19,973 nucleotides of DNA from Actinomycetota bacterium (GCA_005787665.1 SYAB01000318.1:1-19973), one strand, 5' to 3'. Counted from the stretch's first letter, positions 1 to 7,403 are shown. Notes: generated by a model not told the origin, from the letters alone. A program made the numbers and translations.

Positions 1-63
1 ATTGTGCCGTTTCGGCGGTGAGATTTTCAGCACACGGCCCGAAGGGGATGGCGCCGTATTGCC

Positions 64-91
64 TTGTCACCGACGTTCTTCCCGCTAACCT
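64..91 (+). promoter_or_regulatory. Candidate SigA-type promoter for sdhCDAB
   Basis: TTGTCA at 64-69 and TAACCT at 86-91 are separated by 16 bases and resemble the housekeeping -35 and TANNNT -10 elements. The predicted start near 98 would give a leader of about 88 nt that begins at the paired palindromes at 99-120. A second candidate lies at 124-152. This was found by eye only. Confidence 0.4.
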
Positions 92-98
92 CGAACGA

Positions 99-120
99 AC
101 GTCGCGACGTCACCGCGGTG
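99..120. promoter_or_regulatory. Two abutting perfect palindromes upstream of sdhC
   Basis: ACGTCGCGACGT (99-110) and CACCGCGGTG (111-120) are each perfectly self-complementary and directly adjacent. They lie just downstream of the candidate -10 at 86-91, where a bound dimeric regulator could block initiation or early elongation. Short palindromes are common in GC-rich DNA, so a role is only inferred. Confidence 0.35.
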
Positions 121-123
121 TCA

Positions 124-152
124 TTCTTTTCGCAGTACAAACGAATTAGATT
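124..152 (+). promoter_or_regulatory. Second candidate sdhC promoter
   Basis: TTCTTT at 124-129 and TAGATT at 147-152 are spaced by 17 bases, inside an AT-richer patch of the otherwise GC-rich leader. Initiation near 159 would leave a 27-nt leader containing the GGAGG ribosome site at 174-178. It competes with the promoter at 64-91, and both could be active. Confidence 0.3.
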
Positions 153-185
153 CCACCCACGACCCAAGGCACTGGAGGGCGGGAG

Positions 186-587
186 ATGAGTTCAACGGCA
201 CAGGTGGCGCCGCGACGGCGCCGGACCTTCTACCGCGGCGACCCGGGTATGTGGTCGTGGGTGCTGCACCGCATCACCGGGGCGACGGTGTTCTTCTTCC
301 TCTTCGTCCACGTGCTCGACACCGCCCTGGTCCGGGTGAGCCCGGAGGCCTACAACGAGGTCGTCGACACCTACAAGACCCCGATTGTCGGACTCATGGA
401 GCTCGGCCTCGTGGCCTGCGTGCTCTACCACGCGCTCAACGGGATGCGGGTGATCCTGGTCGACTTCTGGTGGCAGGGTCCGCGCTACCAGCGCCAGATG
501 CTGTGGGCCGTCGCCGGAGTGTGGCTCCTGGTGATGGTCCCGGCCACCGTCGTGATCGGCTCGCACATGGCGGAGCGGTTCCTGTGA
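186..587 (+). CDS. sdhC: Succinate dehydrogenase cytochrome b556 subunit SdhC
   Basis: Membrane anchor of complex II (succinate:menaquinone oxidoreductase), helping to bind heme b and quinone and to hold SdhAB on the inner face of the membrane. The 133-residue protein has a basic N-terminus and three hydrophobic helices (about 33-50, 66-90, 106-126). It carries the family signature S24-W-x-L-H28-R29-I-T-G, expected at the quinone site, and L-Y-H82-A-L-N-G-M-R88, whose His is the expected axial heme ligand. The ATG at 186 is chosen because GGAGG (174-178) sits 7 bases upstream. It is first of four co-oriented genes and overlaps sdhD by 4 bases. By gene order and my recollection of mycobacteria, this is the operon usually called Sdh2. 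Confidence 0.95.
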   Translation: MSSTAQVAPRRRRTFYRGDPGMWSWVLHRITGATVFFFLFVHVLDTALVRVSPEAYNEVVDTYKTPIVGLMELGLVACVLYHALNGMRVILVDFWWQGPRYQRQMLWAVAGVWLLVMVPATVVIGSHMAERFL

Positions 588-1027
588 CCCGCCCGCTGGC
601 CCCGGTCCACGAGAAGGACCATGACCATCCCTACAGTCTGGACAATCCGCGTTCGCCGCGGCGGGCAACGGGGATGCCCAACTTCGAGAAGTACGCCTGG
701 CTGTTCATGCGGTTCTCCGGGGTGGTGCTGACCTTCCTGGTGATCGGTCACCTGTTCATCGGCCTGATGTGGCAGGACGGTGTGTACCGGATCGACTTCA
801 ACTACGTCGCGCAGCGCTGGGCCTCGCCGTTCTGGCAGATCTGGGATCTCTCCATGCTGTGGCTGGCACAGCTGCACGGCGGAAACGGGATGCGCACCAT
901 CATCGCCGACTACGCCCGTAAGGATTCGACCCGCTTCTGGCTGAACTCGCTGCTGGCGGTGTCGATGATCCTCGTGCTGGTCGTCGGCACTTACACCCTG
1001 CTCACCTTCGACCCGAACATCGCGTAA
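584..1027 (+). CDS. sdhD: Succinate dehydrogenase membrane anchor subunit SdhD
   Basis: Second membrane anchor of complex II, pairing with SdhC to form the heme b and quinone pocket. The 147-residue protein has a hydrophilic N-terminus with the SLDNPRSPRR stretch, then three helices (about 43-62, 83-106, 118-140). Visible conserved residues include R43-F-S45-G, H56 in helix 1, D88, and the H98-G-G-N101-G-M-R104 motif in the second helix, which mirrors the HxxNGMR motif of SdhC. The start is GTG 584, whose first four bases form GTGA with the sdhC stop, indicating translational coupling. GGAG at 572-575 is a suitable ribosome site. Upstream in-frame ATG codons would run antiparallel to the well-conserved SdhC frame and are rejected. 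Confidence 0.93.
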   Translation: MTRPLAPVHEKDHDHPYSLDNPRSPRRATGMPNFEKYAWLFMRFSGVVLTFLVIGHLFIGLMWQDGVYRIDFNYVAQRWASPFWQIWDLSMLWLAQLHGGNGMRTIIADYARKDSTRFWLNSLLAVSMILVLVVGTYTLLTFDPNIA

Positions 1028-1045
1028 CCGACCAGGAGAACCGCA

Positions 1046-2800
1046 GTGATCCAGGAGCACAAATACGACGTCGTCATCGTCGGCGCCGGCGGCGCCGGGA
1101 TGCGGGCGGCCGTCGAGGCCGGCCAACGGGCGCGCACCGCGGTGCTGACCAAGCTGTACCCCACCCGAAGCCACACCGGGGCGGCGCAGGGTGGCATGTG
1201 TGCCGCCCTGGCCAACGTCGAGGAAGACAACTGGGAGTGGCACACCTTCGACACCGTCAAGGGCGGGGACTACCTGGCCGACCAGGACGCCGTCGAGATC
1301 ATGTGCAAGGAAGCCATCGACGCGGTGCTCGACTTGGAGAAGATGGGGATGCCGTTCAACCGCACCCCAGAAGGCCGCATCGACCAACGCCGATTCGGCG
1401 GGCACACCCGCGACCACGGCAAGGCCCCGGTCCGGCGGGCCTGCTACGCCGCCGATCGCACCGGACACATGATCCTGCAGACCCTCTACCAGAACTGCGT
1501 CAAGCACGACGTCGAGTTCTTCAACGAGTTCTACGCACTGGATCTGGTGCTCACCGAGACCGCCCGCGGACCGGTGGCCACCGGCGTGGTCGCCTACGAG
1601 TTGGCCACCGGGGACATCCACGTCTTCCACGCGAAATCCATCGTGTTGGCCACCGGCGGATCCGGCCGGATGTACAAGACCACCTCCAACGCCCACACCC
1701 TCACCGGCGACGGCCTCGGCATCGTCTTCCGCAAGGGACTTCCGCTGGAGGACATGGAGTTCCACCAGTTCCACCCCACGGGGCTCGCCGGCCTGGGCAT
1801 CCTGATCTCCGAGGCGGTGCGCGGCGAGGGCGGACGGCTGCTCAACGGCGAGGGCGAGCGGTTCATGGAGCGCTACGCCCCGACGATCGTCGACCTGGCG
1901 CCCCGCGACATCGTCGCCCGCTCGATGGTGCTCGAGGTGCTCGAAGGTCGCGGCGCGGGCCCCAACAAGGACTACGTCTACATCGACGTGCGGCACCTCG
2001 GCGAGGACGTGCTGGAGGCCAAGCTGCCGGATATCACCGAGTTCTCCCGCACCTACCTGGGCGTGGACCCGGTGACCGAGCTGGTGCCGGTCTACCCCAC
2101 CTGCCACTACCTGATGGGCGGTATCCCGACGACCCTGATCGGAGAGGTGTTGCGGGACAACACCCATGTCGTACCCGGGCTGTACGCCGCCGGTGAGTGC
2201 GCCTGCGTCTCGGTCCACGGCGCCAACCGGCTGGGCACCAATTCGCTGCTGGACATCAACGTCTTCGGCCGGCGCGCCGGTCTTGCAGCGGCCTATTACG
2301 CCCTGGGCAACCCGCATGTCGACATGCCACCCAGCCCGGCCGACATGGTGACCGGCTGGGTCGCCGACATCCTCTCCGAGCACGGCAACGAGCGGGTCGC
2401 CGACATCCGCTCCGAACTGCAGCAGTCGATGGACAACAACGCCGCGGTGTTCCGCACCGAGGAGACCCTGAAGCAGGCGCTGACCGACGTCCACGCGCTC
2501 AAGGAGCGCTACGCACGAATCTCCGTGCACGACAAGGGGAAGCGCTATAACAGCGATCTGCTGGAAGCTATCGAACTGGGCTTCCTGCTCGAACTCGCCG
2601 AGGTGACGGTGGCCAGCGCGCTGAACCGCAAGGAGTCCCGCGGCGGCCACGCCCGCGAGGACTACCCCAGCCGCGACGACACCAACTACATGCGCCACAC
2701 GATGGCCTACAAAGAGGGCAAGGACCTGCTCAGCGATATCCGGCTGGATTACAAGCCGGTGGTGCAGACCCGATACGAGCCGATGGAGCGGAAGTACTGA
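1046..2800 (+). CDS. sdhA: Succinate dehydrogenase flavoprotein subunit SdhA
   Basis: Catalytic subunit oxidising succinate to fumarate and passing electrons through FAD to SdhB. At 584 residues it has normal family length. The N-terminal dinucleotide fold (V-G13-A-G15-G-A-G18) is followed by R41-S-H43-T-G-A-A-Q-G-G, where H43 is the expected covalent FAD attachment residue. Substrate-site residues are in place: H243 (QFHPTG), E256 (ISEAVRGEGG), R287 (APRDIV), H354 (CHYLMGG) and R395 (GANRLGTNS). The residue before E256 is Ser, where E. coli has Thr. The C-terminus has the helical domain and the HTMAYKEG-type tail typical of SdhA rather than FrdA. The GTG start at 1046 has AGGAGA at 1034-1039. 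It follows sdhD by 18 bases and is followed by sdhB after one base. Confidence 0.97.
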   Translation: MIQEHKYDVVIVGAGGAGMRAAVEAGQRARTAVLTKLYPTRSHTGAAQGGMCAALANVEEDNWEWHTFDTVKGGDYLADQDAVEIMCKEAIDAVLDLEKMGMPFNRTPEGRIDQRRFGGHTRDHGKAPVRRACYAADRTGHMILQTLYQNCVKHDVEFFNEFYALDLVLTETARGPVATGVVAYELATGDIHVFHAKSIVLATGGSGRMYKTTSNAHTLTGDGLGIVFRKGLPLEDMEFHQFHPTGLAGLGILISEAVRGEGGRLLNGEGERFMERYAPTIVDLAPRDIVARSMVLEVLEGRGAGPNKDYVYIDVRHLGEDVLEAKLPDITEFSRTYLGVDPVTELVPVYPTCHYLMGGIPTTLIGEVLRDNTHVVPGLYAAGECACVSVHGANRLGTNSLLDINVFGRRAGLAAAYYALGNPHVDMPPSPADMVTGWVADILSEHGNERVADIRSELQQSMDNNAAVFRTEETLKQALTDVHALKERYARISVHDKGKRYNSDLLEAIELGFLLELAEVTVASALNRKESRGGHAREDYPSRDDTNYMRHTMAYKEGKDLLSDIRLDYKPVVQTRYEPMERKY

Positions 2801-2801
2801 T

Positions 2802-3587
2802 ATGACCGCAAGCGTCCAGACTCAGGACCCGCCGCTGCCACCGGTACCCCCGGAGGCGGTGATGGTCACCCTCAAGATCGCCCGTTTCGACCCCGAGGAT
2901 CCGGACCGATTCGCCGACGGCGGCGGGTGGCAGAGTTTCCGGGTCCCGTGCCTGCCCAGCGACCGGTTGCTGAACCTGATGACGTACGCCAAGAACTACC
3001 TCGACGGGTCGCTGACCTTCCGCCGCTCGTGCGCCCACGGCGTCTGCGGATCGGATGCGATGCGGGTCAACGGGGTGAACCGGTTGGCGTGCAAGGTGCT
3101 GATGCGAGACCTGCTGCCCAAGAACCCGGCCAAGCAATTGGCCGTCACCATCGAACCGATCCGCGGCCTGCCCGTCGAGAAGGACCTGGTGGTAGACATG
3201 GAGCCGTTCTTCGACGCCTACCGCAGAGTCAAGCCGTACCTGATCACCAGCGGCAACCCCCCGACCCGGGAGCGCATCCAGAGCCCGACCGACCGGGCCC
3301 GCTACGACGACACCACCAAGTGCATCCTGTGCGCGTGCTGCACCACCAGTTGCCCGGTGTTCTGGACCGAAGGCAGCTACTTCGGCCCGGCGGCGATCGT
3401 CAACGCGCACCGCTTCATCTTCGACAGCCGCGACGAGGGTGCCGCGGAGCGACTGGAGATCCTCAACGAGGCCGACGGAGTGTGGCGGTGCCGCACCACC
3501 TTCAATTGCACCGACGCCTGCCCGCGCGGTATCGAGGTCACCAAGGCGATCCAGGAGGTCAAGCGCGCGCTGATGTTCGCCCGCTGA
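2802..3587 (+). CDS. sdhB: Succinate dehydrogenase iron-sulfur subunit SdhB
   Basis: Electron-transfer subunit linking FAD in SdhA to quinone in SdhC/SdhD. The 261-residue protein shows all three cluster regions. The [2Fe-2S] loop is C77-x4-C82-x2-D85-x11-C97, with Asp at the third ligand position. The [4Fe-4S] motif is C174-x2-C177-x2-C180-x3-C184-P, and the [3Fe-4S] motif is C230-x5-C236-x3-C240-P. Asp in place of Cys at the third [2Fe-2S] position is also found in E. coli SdhB, so it is probably functional. About 20 extra N-terminal residues rich in Pro precede the ferredoxin fold. The ATG at 2802 lies one base after the sdhA stop, with GGAGCG at 2785-2790 as ribosome site, so translation is coupled. 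Confidence 0.96.
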   Translation: MTASVQTQDPPLPPVPPEAVMVTLKIARFDPEDPDRFADGGGWQSFRVPCLPSDRLLNLMTYAKNYLDGSLTFRRSCAHGVCGSDAMRVNGVNRLACKVLMRDLLPKNPAKQLAVTIEPIRGLPVEKDLVVDMEPFFDAYRRVKPYLITSGNPPTRERIQSPTDRARYDDTTKCILCACCTTSCPVFWTEGSYFGPAAIVNAHRFIFDSRDEGAAERLEILNEADGVWRCRTTFNCTDACPRGIEVTKAIQEVKRALMFAR

Positions 3588-3588
3588 C

Positions 3589-3610
3589 CCGCGCGCCTTG
3601 CCGCGCGCGG
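3589..3610 (+). terminator. GC-rich hairpin after sdhB, possible terminator
   Basis: CCGCGCG (3589-3595) pairs with CGCGCGG (3604-3610) across an 8-base loop, immediately after the sdhB stop. No T-run follows, so it is not a classical intrinsic terminator. It may attenuate transcription or protect the sdh mRNA 3' end, separating the sdh operon from the permease gene 52 bases downstream. Confidence 0.3.
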
Positions 3611-3639
3611 AGTTCTGCCGACCCGTAGGGTGCTACGCC

Positions 3640-5367
3640 ATGAGCAAGGGCGAACTCACCTTCGAACCGCAGCCCGGTCCGGGGACGGTAGACAGCAAGG
3701 GCCTCAAGGGCGGCGCACTCGGGCTGGTCTCCAGCATCGTGGTCGGGATGGCCTCCACGGCCCCGGCCTACTCGCTGGCCGCCAGTCTGGGCTTGATCAT
3801 CGCCAGCGGCGGGGCGCTGCTGGCCGGGGTCAAGGCGCCGGCGATCATCTTGATGGCGTTCATCCCGATGTGGATGATCGCGGTGGCCTACCAGGAACTG
3901 AACAAGGCCGAACCGGACTGCGGCACCACCTTCACCTGGGCGTCCCGGTCGTTCGGCCCACTGGTCGGCTGGATGGGCGGCTGGGGCATCATCGCCGCCG
4001 ACGTCATCGTGATGGCCAACCTCGCCCAGATCGCCGGCTCCTACTCGTTCACCTTCGTCGGCGGGCTGGGCTGGACCTCCGTCGCCGACCTGGCCAACAG
4101 CACGCTGTGGTCGACCGTGGCCGGTGTCATCTGGATCGTCGTGATGACCTACATCTGCTACCGCGGCATCGAGGTGTCGGCCCGGCTGCAATACGGACTG
4201 CTCGCCATCGAACTGGTCATCCTGGTCGCGTTCGCCGCAGTGGCGTTGTTCAAGGTCTACACCGGCACCGCCGAACCCTATTCGATCCACCCGTCGCTGG
4301 ACTGGTTCTGGCCGGCCGGACTGGACTTCTCCACCGTCATCGCACCGGCCCTGCTGACCGCGCTGTTCATCTACTGGGGCTGGGACACCGCCGTGGCCTG
4401 CAACGAGGAGTCCGACGACCCGGGCACCACCCCGGGCCGCGCCGCGGTGATCTCCACCTTCCTGCTGCTGGCGACCTATGCCACGGTGGCGGTGGCCACC
4501 ATCGCCTTCGCCGGGGTGGGCACCGAGGGGGTCGGACTGGGCAATGAGGACAATGCCGACGACGTGTTCGCTGCGGTGGGCGAGGACCTGTTCGGCGACA
4601 GTGTCCTGGGCAAGATCGGCCTGCTGCTGCTGGCCGCGTCCATCCTGACCTCGGCCTCGGCGTCCACCCAGACGACCATCCTGCCGACCGCGCGCACCAC
4701 GCTGTCGATGGGTGTCTACAAGGCGTTGCCGAGTTCCTTCGCCAAGATCCACCGGACCTACCTGACGCCCACCACCTCCACGATCGCCATGGGCGCGGTG
4801 TCGATCCTGTTCTACCTGATCTTCACCCTGGTGAGCCCGAATCTGCTGACCGCGCTGATCGGGTCGGTGGGCCTGATGATCGCGTTCTACTACGGACTGA
4901 CCGGCTTCGCCTGCTTCTGGTTCTACCGCAAGGAACTGACCACCTCGGCCCGCAACTTGATGATGCGCGGCCTGGTGCCCCTGTTGGGTGCGTCGATCCT
5001 CGCCGCGGTGTTCATCTACGGCCTGATCCAGTACGCCAAGCCGGACTGGCTCACCGACGACGACGGCAACAACGTCACCATCTTCGGGTACGGCGCGGTC
5101 GCCGTGGTGGGCATCGGCGCGCTGGTGCTGGGCGCGGTCCTGATGGTGATCCAGTGGATCAGTTCACCCGCCTACTTCCACGGTCTGACCCTGCCGCGCT
5201 GGTCCAGTGCGGACCTGGTCCTCGACACCGGGTTGAAAGTTCCCACGCTGGGACTGCCGGACTCCGGTGACATGCCGACGGTGATCGCCCCGGACCTGTC
5301 CAACCTGCCCCCAGGGGAGACGGCGGTGAACCCGGAGACCGGCGAGGAGTTCACCAAGAACTCCTAG
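3640..5367 (+). CDS. APC-family amino acid/polyamine permease
   Basis: Inner-membrane secondary transporter of the amino acid-polyamine-organocation superfamily. The 575-residue protein has about 12 or more hydrophobic helices. It starts with a conserved GLVSSIVVGMASTAPAYSL first helix (about 26-50) and contains the E-P-D-C-G-T-T-F-T-W signature (about 91-100) typical of APC transporters. The last 60 or so residues are hydrophilic and Pro-rich, probably cytoplasmic. ATG 3640 is preferred, with GTAGGG at 3625-3630 as a modest ribosome site. A TTG at 3598 would add 14 residues but lies in the sdhB hairpin loop. The substrate is not visible in the sequence. The neighbouring aminobutyraldehyde dehydrogenase and aminotransferase suggest a polyamine, GABA or related amine, which is inference. 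It is convergent with the dehydrogenase gene, with 7 bp between stops. Confidence 0.85.
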   Translation: MSKGELTFEPQPGPGTVDSKGLKGGALGLVSSIVVGMASTAPAYSLAASLGLIIASGGALLAGVKAPAIILMAFIPMWMIAVAYQELNKAEPDCGTTFTWASRSFGPLVGWMGGWGIIAADVIVMANLAQIAGSYSFTFVGGLGWTSVADLANSTLWSTVAGVIWIVVMTYICYRGIEVSARLQYGLLAIELVILVAFAAVALFKVYTGTAEPYSIHPSLDWFWPAGLDFSTVIAPALLTALFIYWGWDTAVACNEESDDPGTTPGRAAVISTFLLLATYATVAVATIAFAGVGTEGVGLGNEDNADDVFAAVGEDLFGDSVLGKIGLLLLAASILTSASASTQTTILPTARTTLSMGVYKALPSSFAKIHRTYLTPTTSTIAMGAVSILFYLIFTLVSPNLLTALIGSVGLMIAFYYGLTGFACFWFYRKELTTSARNLMMRGLVPLLGASILAAVFIYGLIQYAKPDWLTDDDGNNVTIFGYGAVAVVGIGALVLGAVLMVIQWISSPAYFHGLTLPRWSSADLVLDTGLKVPTLGLPDSGDMPTVIAPDLSNLPPGETAVNPETGEEFTKNS

Positions 5368-5374
5368 CCCGCCG

Positions 5375-6847
5375 TCACCGCAGGCTGAATATCGTTCGGT
5401 GCCAGCCCTTTTCGGCGACACCGGTGATGTCACTCATCACATGCTTGATGGTGAGGTACTCCTCGAGGGAGTAGTCCGACATGTCCTTGCCGAAGCCCGA
5501 GGCGCCCAATCCGCCGTGCGGCATCTCGCTGATGATGGGGATGTGGTCATTGATCCACACGCAGCCCGCCTTGATCTCCCGGGAGGCCCGCTGCGCCCGG
5601 TAGACGTCCCGGGTCCAGGCCGAGGCCGCCAGCCCGTACGGGGTGTCGTTGGCCTGGCGCAGCGCGTCGTCGTCGCCGTCGTGGCGACGGACGGTCAGCA
5701 CAGGGCCGAAGATCTCCTCGCGGTAGGCCTCGGAGTCCTCGGCGACGTCGGCCAGCAGGGTCGGCAGGTAGAACGCGCCGGGCGACTCCGGCGCCCGGCC
5801 TCCGGTGACCACTCGGGCACCCTGGGCCGGTGCGCGGTCGACGATGCCGGCCACCTTGTCCCGGTGGCCCAGCGAGATCAGCGGGCCCATGTCGGTGTCC
5901 GGGTCCTGCGGGTCGCCGACCACCACCGTGCCCATCAGGTCGGCCACCCCGGCGACGAAGTCGTCGTAGAGACCCGCGGCGACGATCGCCCGGGTCGCCG
6001 CCGTGCAGTCCTGGCCGGAGTTGATCAGCGCACCGGCCACCGCGCCGTGGACGGCGGCGTCGAGGTCGGCGTCGTCGCACACCCCGACCGGGGCCTTGCC
6101 GCCGAGTTCGAGTTGGGTGCGGTGACCGTGCACGGCCGCCGCCGCCATCACCTTGCGACCCACCGCGGTGGATCCGGTGAAGGTGACCACGTCGACATCC
6201 GGGTGGCCGGCCAGCGCGTGGCCGACATTGGCCCCGTCGCCGGTGACGACGTTGAGGACGCCGTCGGGAAGTCCGGCCTGCCTGGCCAGCCGGGCCAAGG
6301 TCAGCGTGGTCAGCGGGGTGAGTTCGGCCGGCTTGATCACCACCGAGCACCCTGCGGCCAGCGCCGGGATCACCTTCCAGACGGCCATCTGCAGCGGGTA
6401 ATTCCACGGCGTGATGGTGCCCACCACACCGACCGCCTCCCGGCGGATCGAGGAGGTGTGGTCGCCGGAGTACTCCGCGGTGGCCTTGCCCTCGAGGTGG
6501 CGGGCCGCCCCGGCGAAGAAGGCGATATTGTCCACACTGCCCGGCACATCGAACTCCCGAGCCAGCCGCACCGGCTTGCCGGTCTGGCTGACCTCCTCGG
6601 CGGCGATCTCGACGGCGGCTTCGTCCAACAACTCGGAGAGCTTGAACAGCACCGCCGACCGCTCCGCCGGAGTGGCCCCCGACCAGCCCGGCAGCGCCGC
6701 ACGCGCCGACGCCACCGCGACATCGACATCCGCCGGAGTGGCCAGGGCGAGTTCGGCGACGACCGCGCCGGTGGCGGGATTAATGACCTTATGGCGGGCG
6801 CCGCCGGTGCTGACCGGGGCGCCGTCGATCCAACTGCTCGCAATCAC
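5375..6847 (-). CDS. Gamma-aminobutyraldehyde dehydrogenase-like enzyme
   Basis: Cytosolic NAD(P)-dependent aldehyde dehydrogenase. The 490-residue protein has the cofactor motif T-P-W-N149-Y-P, K172, the general base E247 in E-L-G-G-K, and the catalytic nucleophile C281 in N-S-G-Q-D-C-T-A-A-T-R. The GQDCTAA loop and the C-terminal SEMPHGG...SGFGKDMS...LEEY...KHVM region resemble E. coli PatD/YdcW, which oxidises 4-aminobutanal to GABA. This supports that specificity over succinate semialdehyde or betaine aldehyde. The start is GTG 6847. No Shine-Dalgarno sequence is visible, and a TAGCAT -10 element lies 6 bases upstream, so the mRNA is probably leaderless. It is divergent from the Lrp-type regulator (67 bp apart), the likely controller. 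It probably works with the class-III aminotransferase at 7400. Confidence 0.85.
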   Translation of the reverse strand: MIASSWIDGAPVSTGGARHKVINPATGAVVAELALATPADVDVAVASARAALPGWSGATPAERSAVLFKLSELLDEAAVEIAAEEVSQTGKPVRLAREFDVPGSVDNIAFFAGAARHLEGKATAEYSGDHTSSIRREAVGVVGTITPWNYPLQMAVWKVIPALAAGCSVVIKPAELTPLTTLTLARLARQAGLPDGVLNVVTGDGANVGHALAGHPDVDVVTFTGSTAVGRKVMAAAAVHGHRTQLELGGKAPVGVCDDADLDAAVHGAVAGALINSGQDCTAATRAIVAAGLYDDFVAGVADLMGTVVVGDPQDPDTDMGPLISLGHRDKVAGIVDRAPAQGARVVTGGRAPESPGAFYLPTLLADVAEDSEAYREEIFGPVLTVRRHDGDDDALRQANDTPYGLAASAWTRDVYRAQRASREIKAGCVWINDHIPIISEMPHGGLGASGFGKDMSDYSLEEYLTIKHVMSDITGVAEKGWHRTIFSLR

Positions 6848-6853
6848 GGTCCA

Positions 6854-6859
6854 ATGCTA
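6854..6859 (-). promoter_or_regulatory. Candidate -10 element for the aldehyde dehydrogenase
   Basis: Read on the minus strand the hexamer is TAGCAT (TANNNT). It lies 6 bases before the GTG at 6847, so transcription would start at or next to the start codon and give a leaderless mRNA. No ribosome-binding site is present. The hexamer forms half of the 11-base inverted repeat ATGC-TAC-GCAT at 6854-6864. No convincing -35 is seen. Confidence 0.4.
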
Positions 6860-6900
6860 CGCATTTCGTTGCATTTTTTGCCTCAAACAACGGATTCCGT
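6854..6900. promoter_or_regulatory. Putative Lrp operator region between divergent genes
   Basis: Three small inverted repeats are packed into the 67-bp divergent spacer: ATGC-TAC-GCAT (6854-6864), CGTTG (6867-6871) with CAACG (6888-6892), and ACGGA-T-TCCGT (6890-6900). A T-run (6874-6879) lies between them. Lrp/AsnC proteins typically bind several AT-rich, weakly palindromic sites next to their own gene, so this is the natural operator for the adjacent regulator. The exact site is not defined. Confidence 0.4.
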
Positions 6901-6907
6901 GCAGAAT
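6878..6907 (+). promoter_or_regulatory. Candidate leaderless promoter for the Lrp regulator
   Basis: TTGCCT (6878-6883) and CAGAAT (6902-6907) are 18 bases apart. The -10 ends 7 bases before the ATG at 6915, which would place the start of transcription at or next to the initiation codon. No Shine-Dalgarno motif is present. It overlaps the inverted repeats of the spacer, so autoregulation is plausible. Confidence 0.35.
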
Positions 6908-6914
6908 CATCGGT

Positions 6915-7403
6915 ATGCGTGATTTGCGCGCCGTCGGTCCAGGACCGAGCGGCCCTGCTCAACTCGATGAGATGTCCAAAGCCATCATCGAGAAACTCCA
7001 GCAGGATGGCCGCCGCTCCTATGCCGGGATCGGCAAGGCGGTCGGCCTGTCCGAGGCCGCCGTACGCCAGCGCGTCCAGCGGCTGATGGACTCGGGCGTC
7101 ATGCAGATCGTCGCGGTCACCGACCCGATGCAACTCGGCTTCTCCCGGCAGGCCATGATCGGCATCCGCTGCCAGGGCGATGCCACCAAGGTCGCCGATC
7201 GAATCTCGGCACTCGACGCGGTGGACTACGTCGTCCTCACCGCCGGCACCTACGACGCCATCGCCGAAGTGGTCTGTGCCGACGACGCCGAGCTCCTTGA
7301 TCTGCTCAACACCGAGATCCGCGCGGTACCGGGCGTCACGTCCACCGAGACGCTCGTTTATTTGAAACTCGTTAAACAACAATATAATTGGGGAACTCGA
7401 TGA
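6915..7403 (+). CDS. Lrp/AsnC-family transcriptional regulator
   Basis: Feast/famine-type regulator expected to bind an amino acid or amine and control the neighbouring catabolic genes. The 162-residue protein has an N-terminal winged helix-turn-helix (about 18-66; D-x-x-S-x-x-I-I-E-x-L-Q-x-D-G-R-R-S, recognition helix S46-EAAVRQRVQRL). A C-terminal RAM-type ligand-binding and oligomerisation domain follows (about 76-152, including V-x-Y-V-V-L-T-A-G-x-Y-D). ATG 6915 gives normal family length; in-frame upstream starts would lie antisense to the dehydrogenase. The last 15 codons switch to unusually AT-rich synonyms and contain a perfect TATAAT (7383-7388). The stop overlaps the aminotransferase start as ATGA (7400-7403), indicating a translationally coupled operon. 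Confidence 0.9.
   Translation: MRDLRAVGPGPSGPAQLDEMSKAIIEKLQQDGRRSYAGIGKAVGLSEAAVRQRVQRLMDSGVMQIVAVTDPMQLGFSRQAMIGIRCQGDATKVADRISALDAVDYVVLTAGTYDAIAEVVCADDAELLDLLNTEIRAVPGVTSTETLVYLKLVKQQYNWGTR
7362..7388 (+). promoter_or_regulatory. Near-consensus internal promoter before the aminotransferase
   Basis: TTGAAA (7362-7367) and a perfect TATAAT (7383-7388) lie 15 bases apart inside the last codons of the lrp gene. Initiation near 7395 would put the transcript start just ahead of the ATG at 7400. The surrounding codons (TTG AAA, GTT AAA CAA CAA TAT AAT) are AT-rich choices unlike the rest of the gene. The 15-base spacing is shorter than ideal. GTTTA (7356-7360) and TAAAC (7373-7377) form an inverted repeat around the -35. 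Confidence 0.5.

Noticed and set aside
251..583. Upstream extension of sdhD inside sdhC
   Set aside because: These codons run in an alternative frame of sdhC and give an Arg/Pro/His-rich peptide. GTG 584 has a ribosome site and gives normal SdhD length.
485..2698. Long open frame of 737 codons on the minus strand across sdhC, sdhD and sdhA
   Set aside because: It is antisense to unmistakable Sdh subunits, has low-complexity Val/Gly/His/Asp-rich composition without motifs, and is the expected shadow of GC-rich codon bias.
3598..3639. TTG start for the permease 14 codons upstream
   Set aside because: It lies in the loop of the post-sdhB hairpin and adds a Cys/Arg-rich peptide not expected in APC proteins. 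ATG 3640 has a better context.
6411..6914. Extended start for the Lrp regulator
   Set aside because: The extension would be antisense to the aldehyde dehydrogenase. The ATG at 6915 gives the usual Lrp length and domain start.
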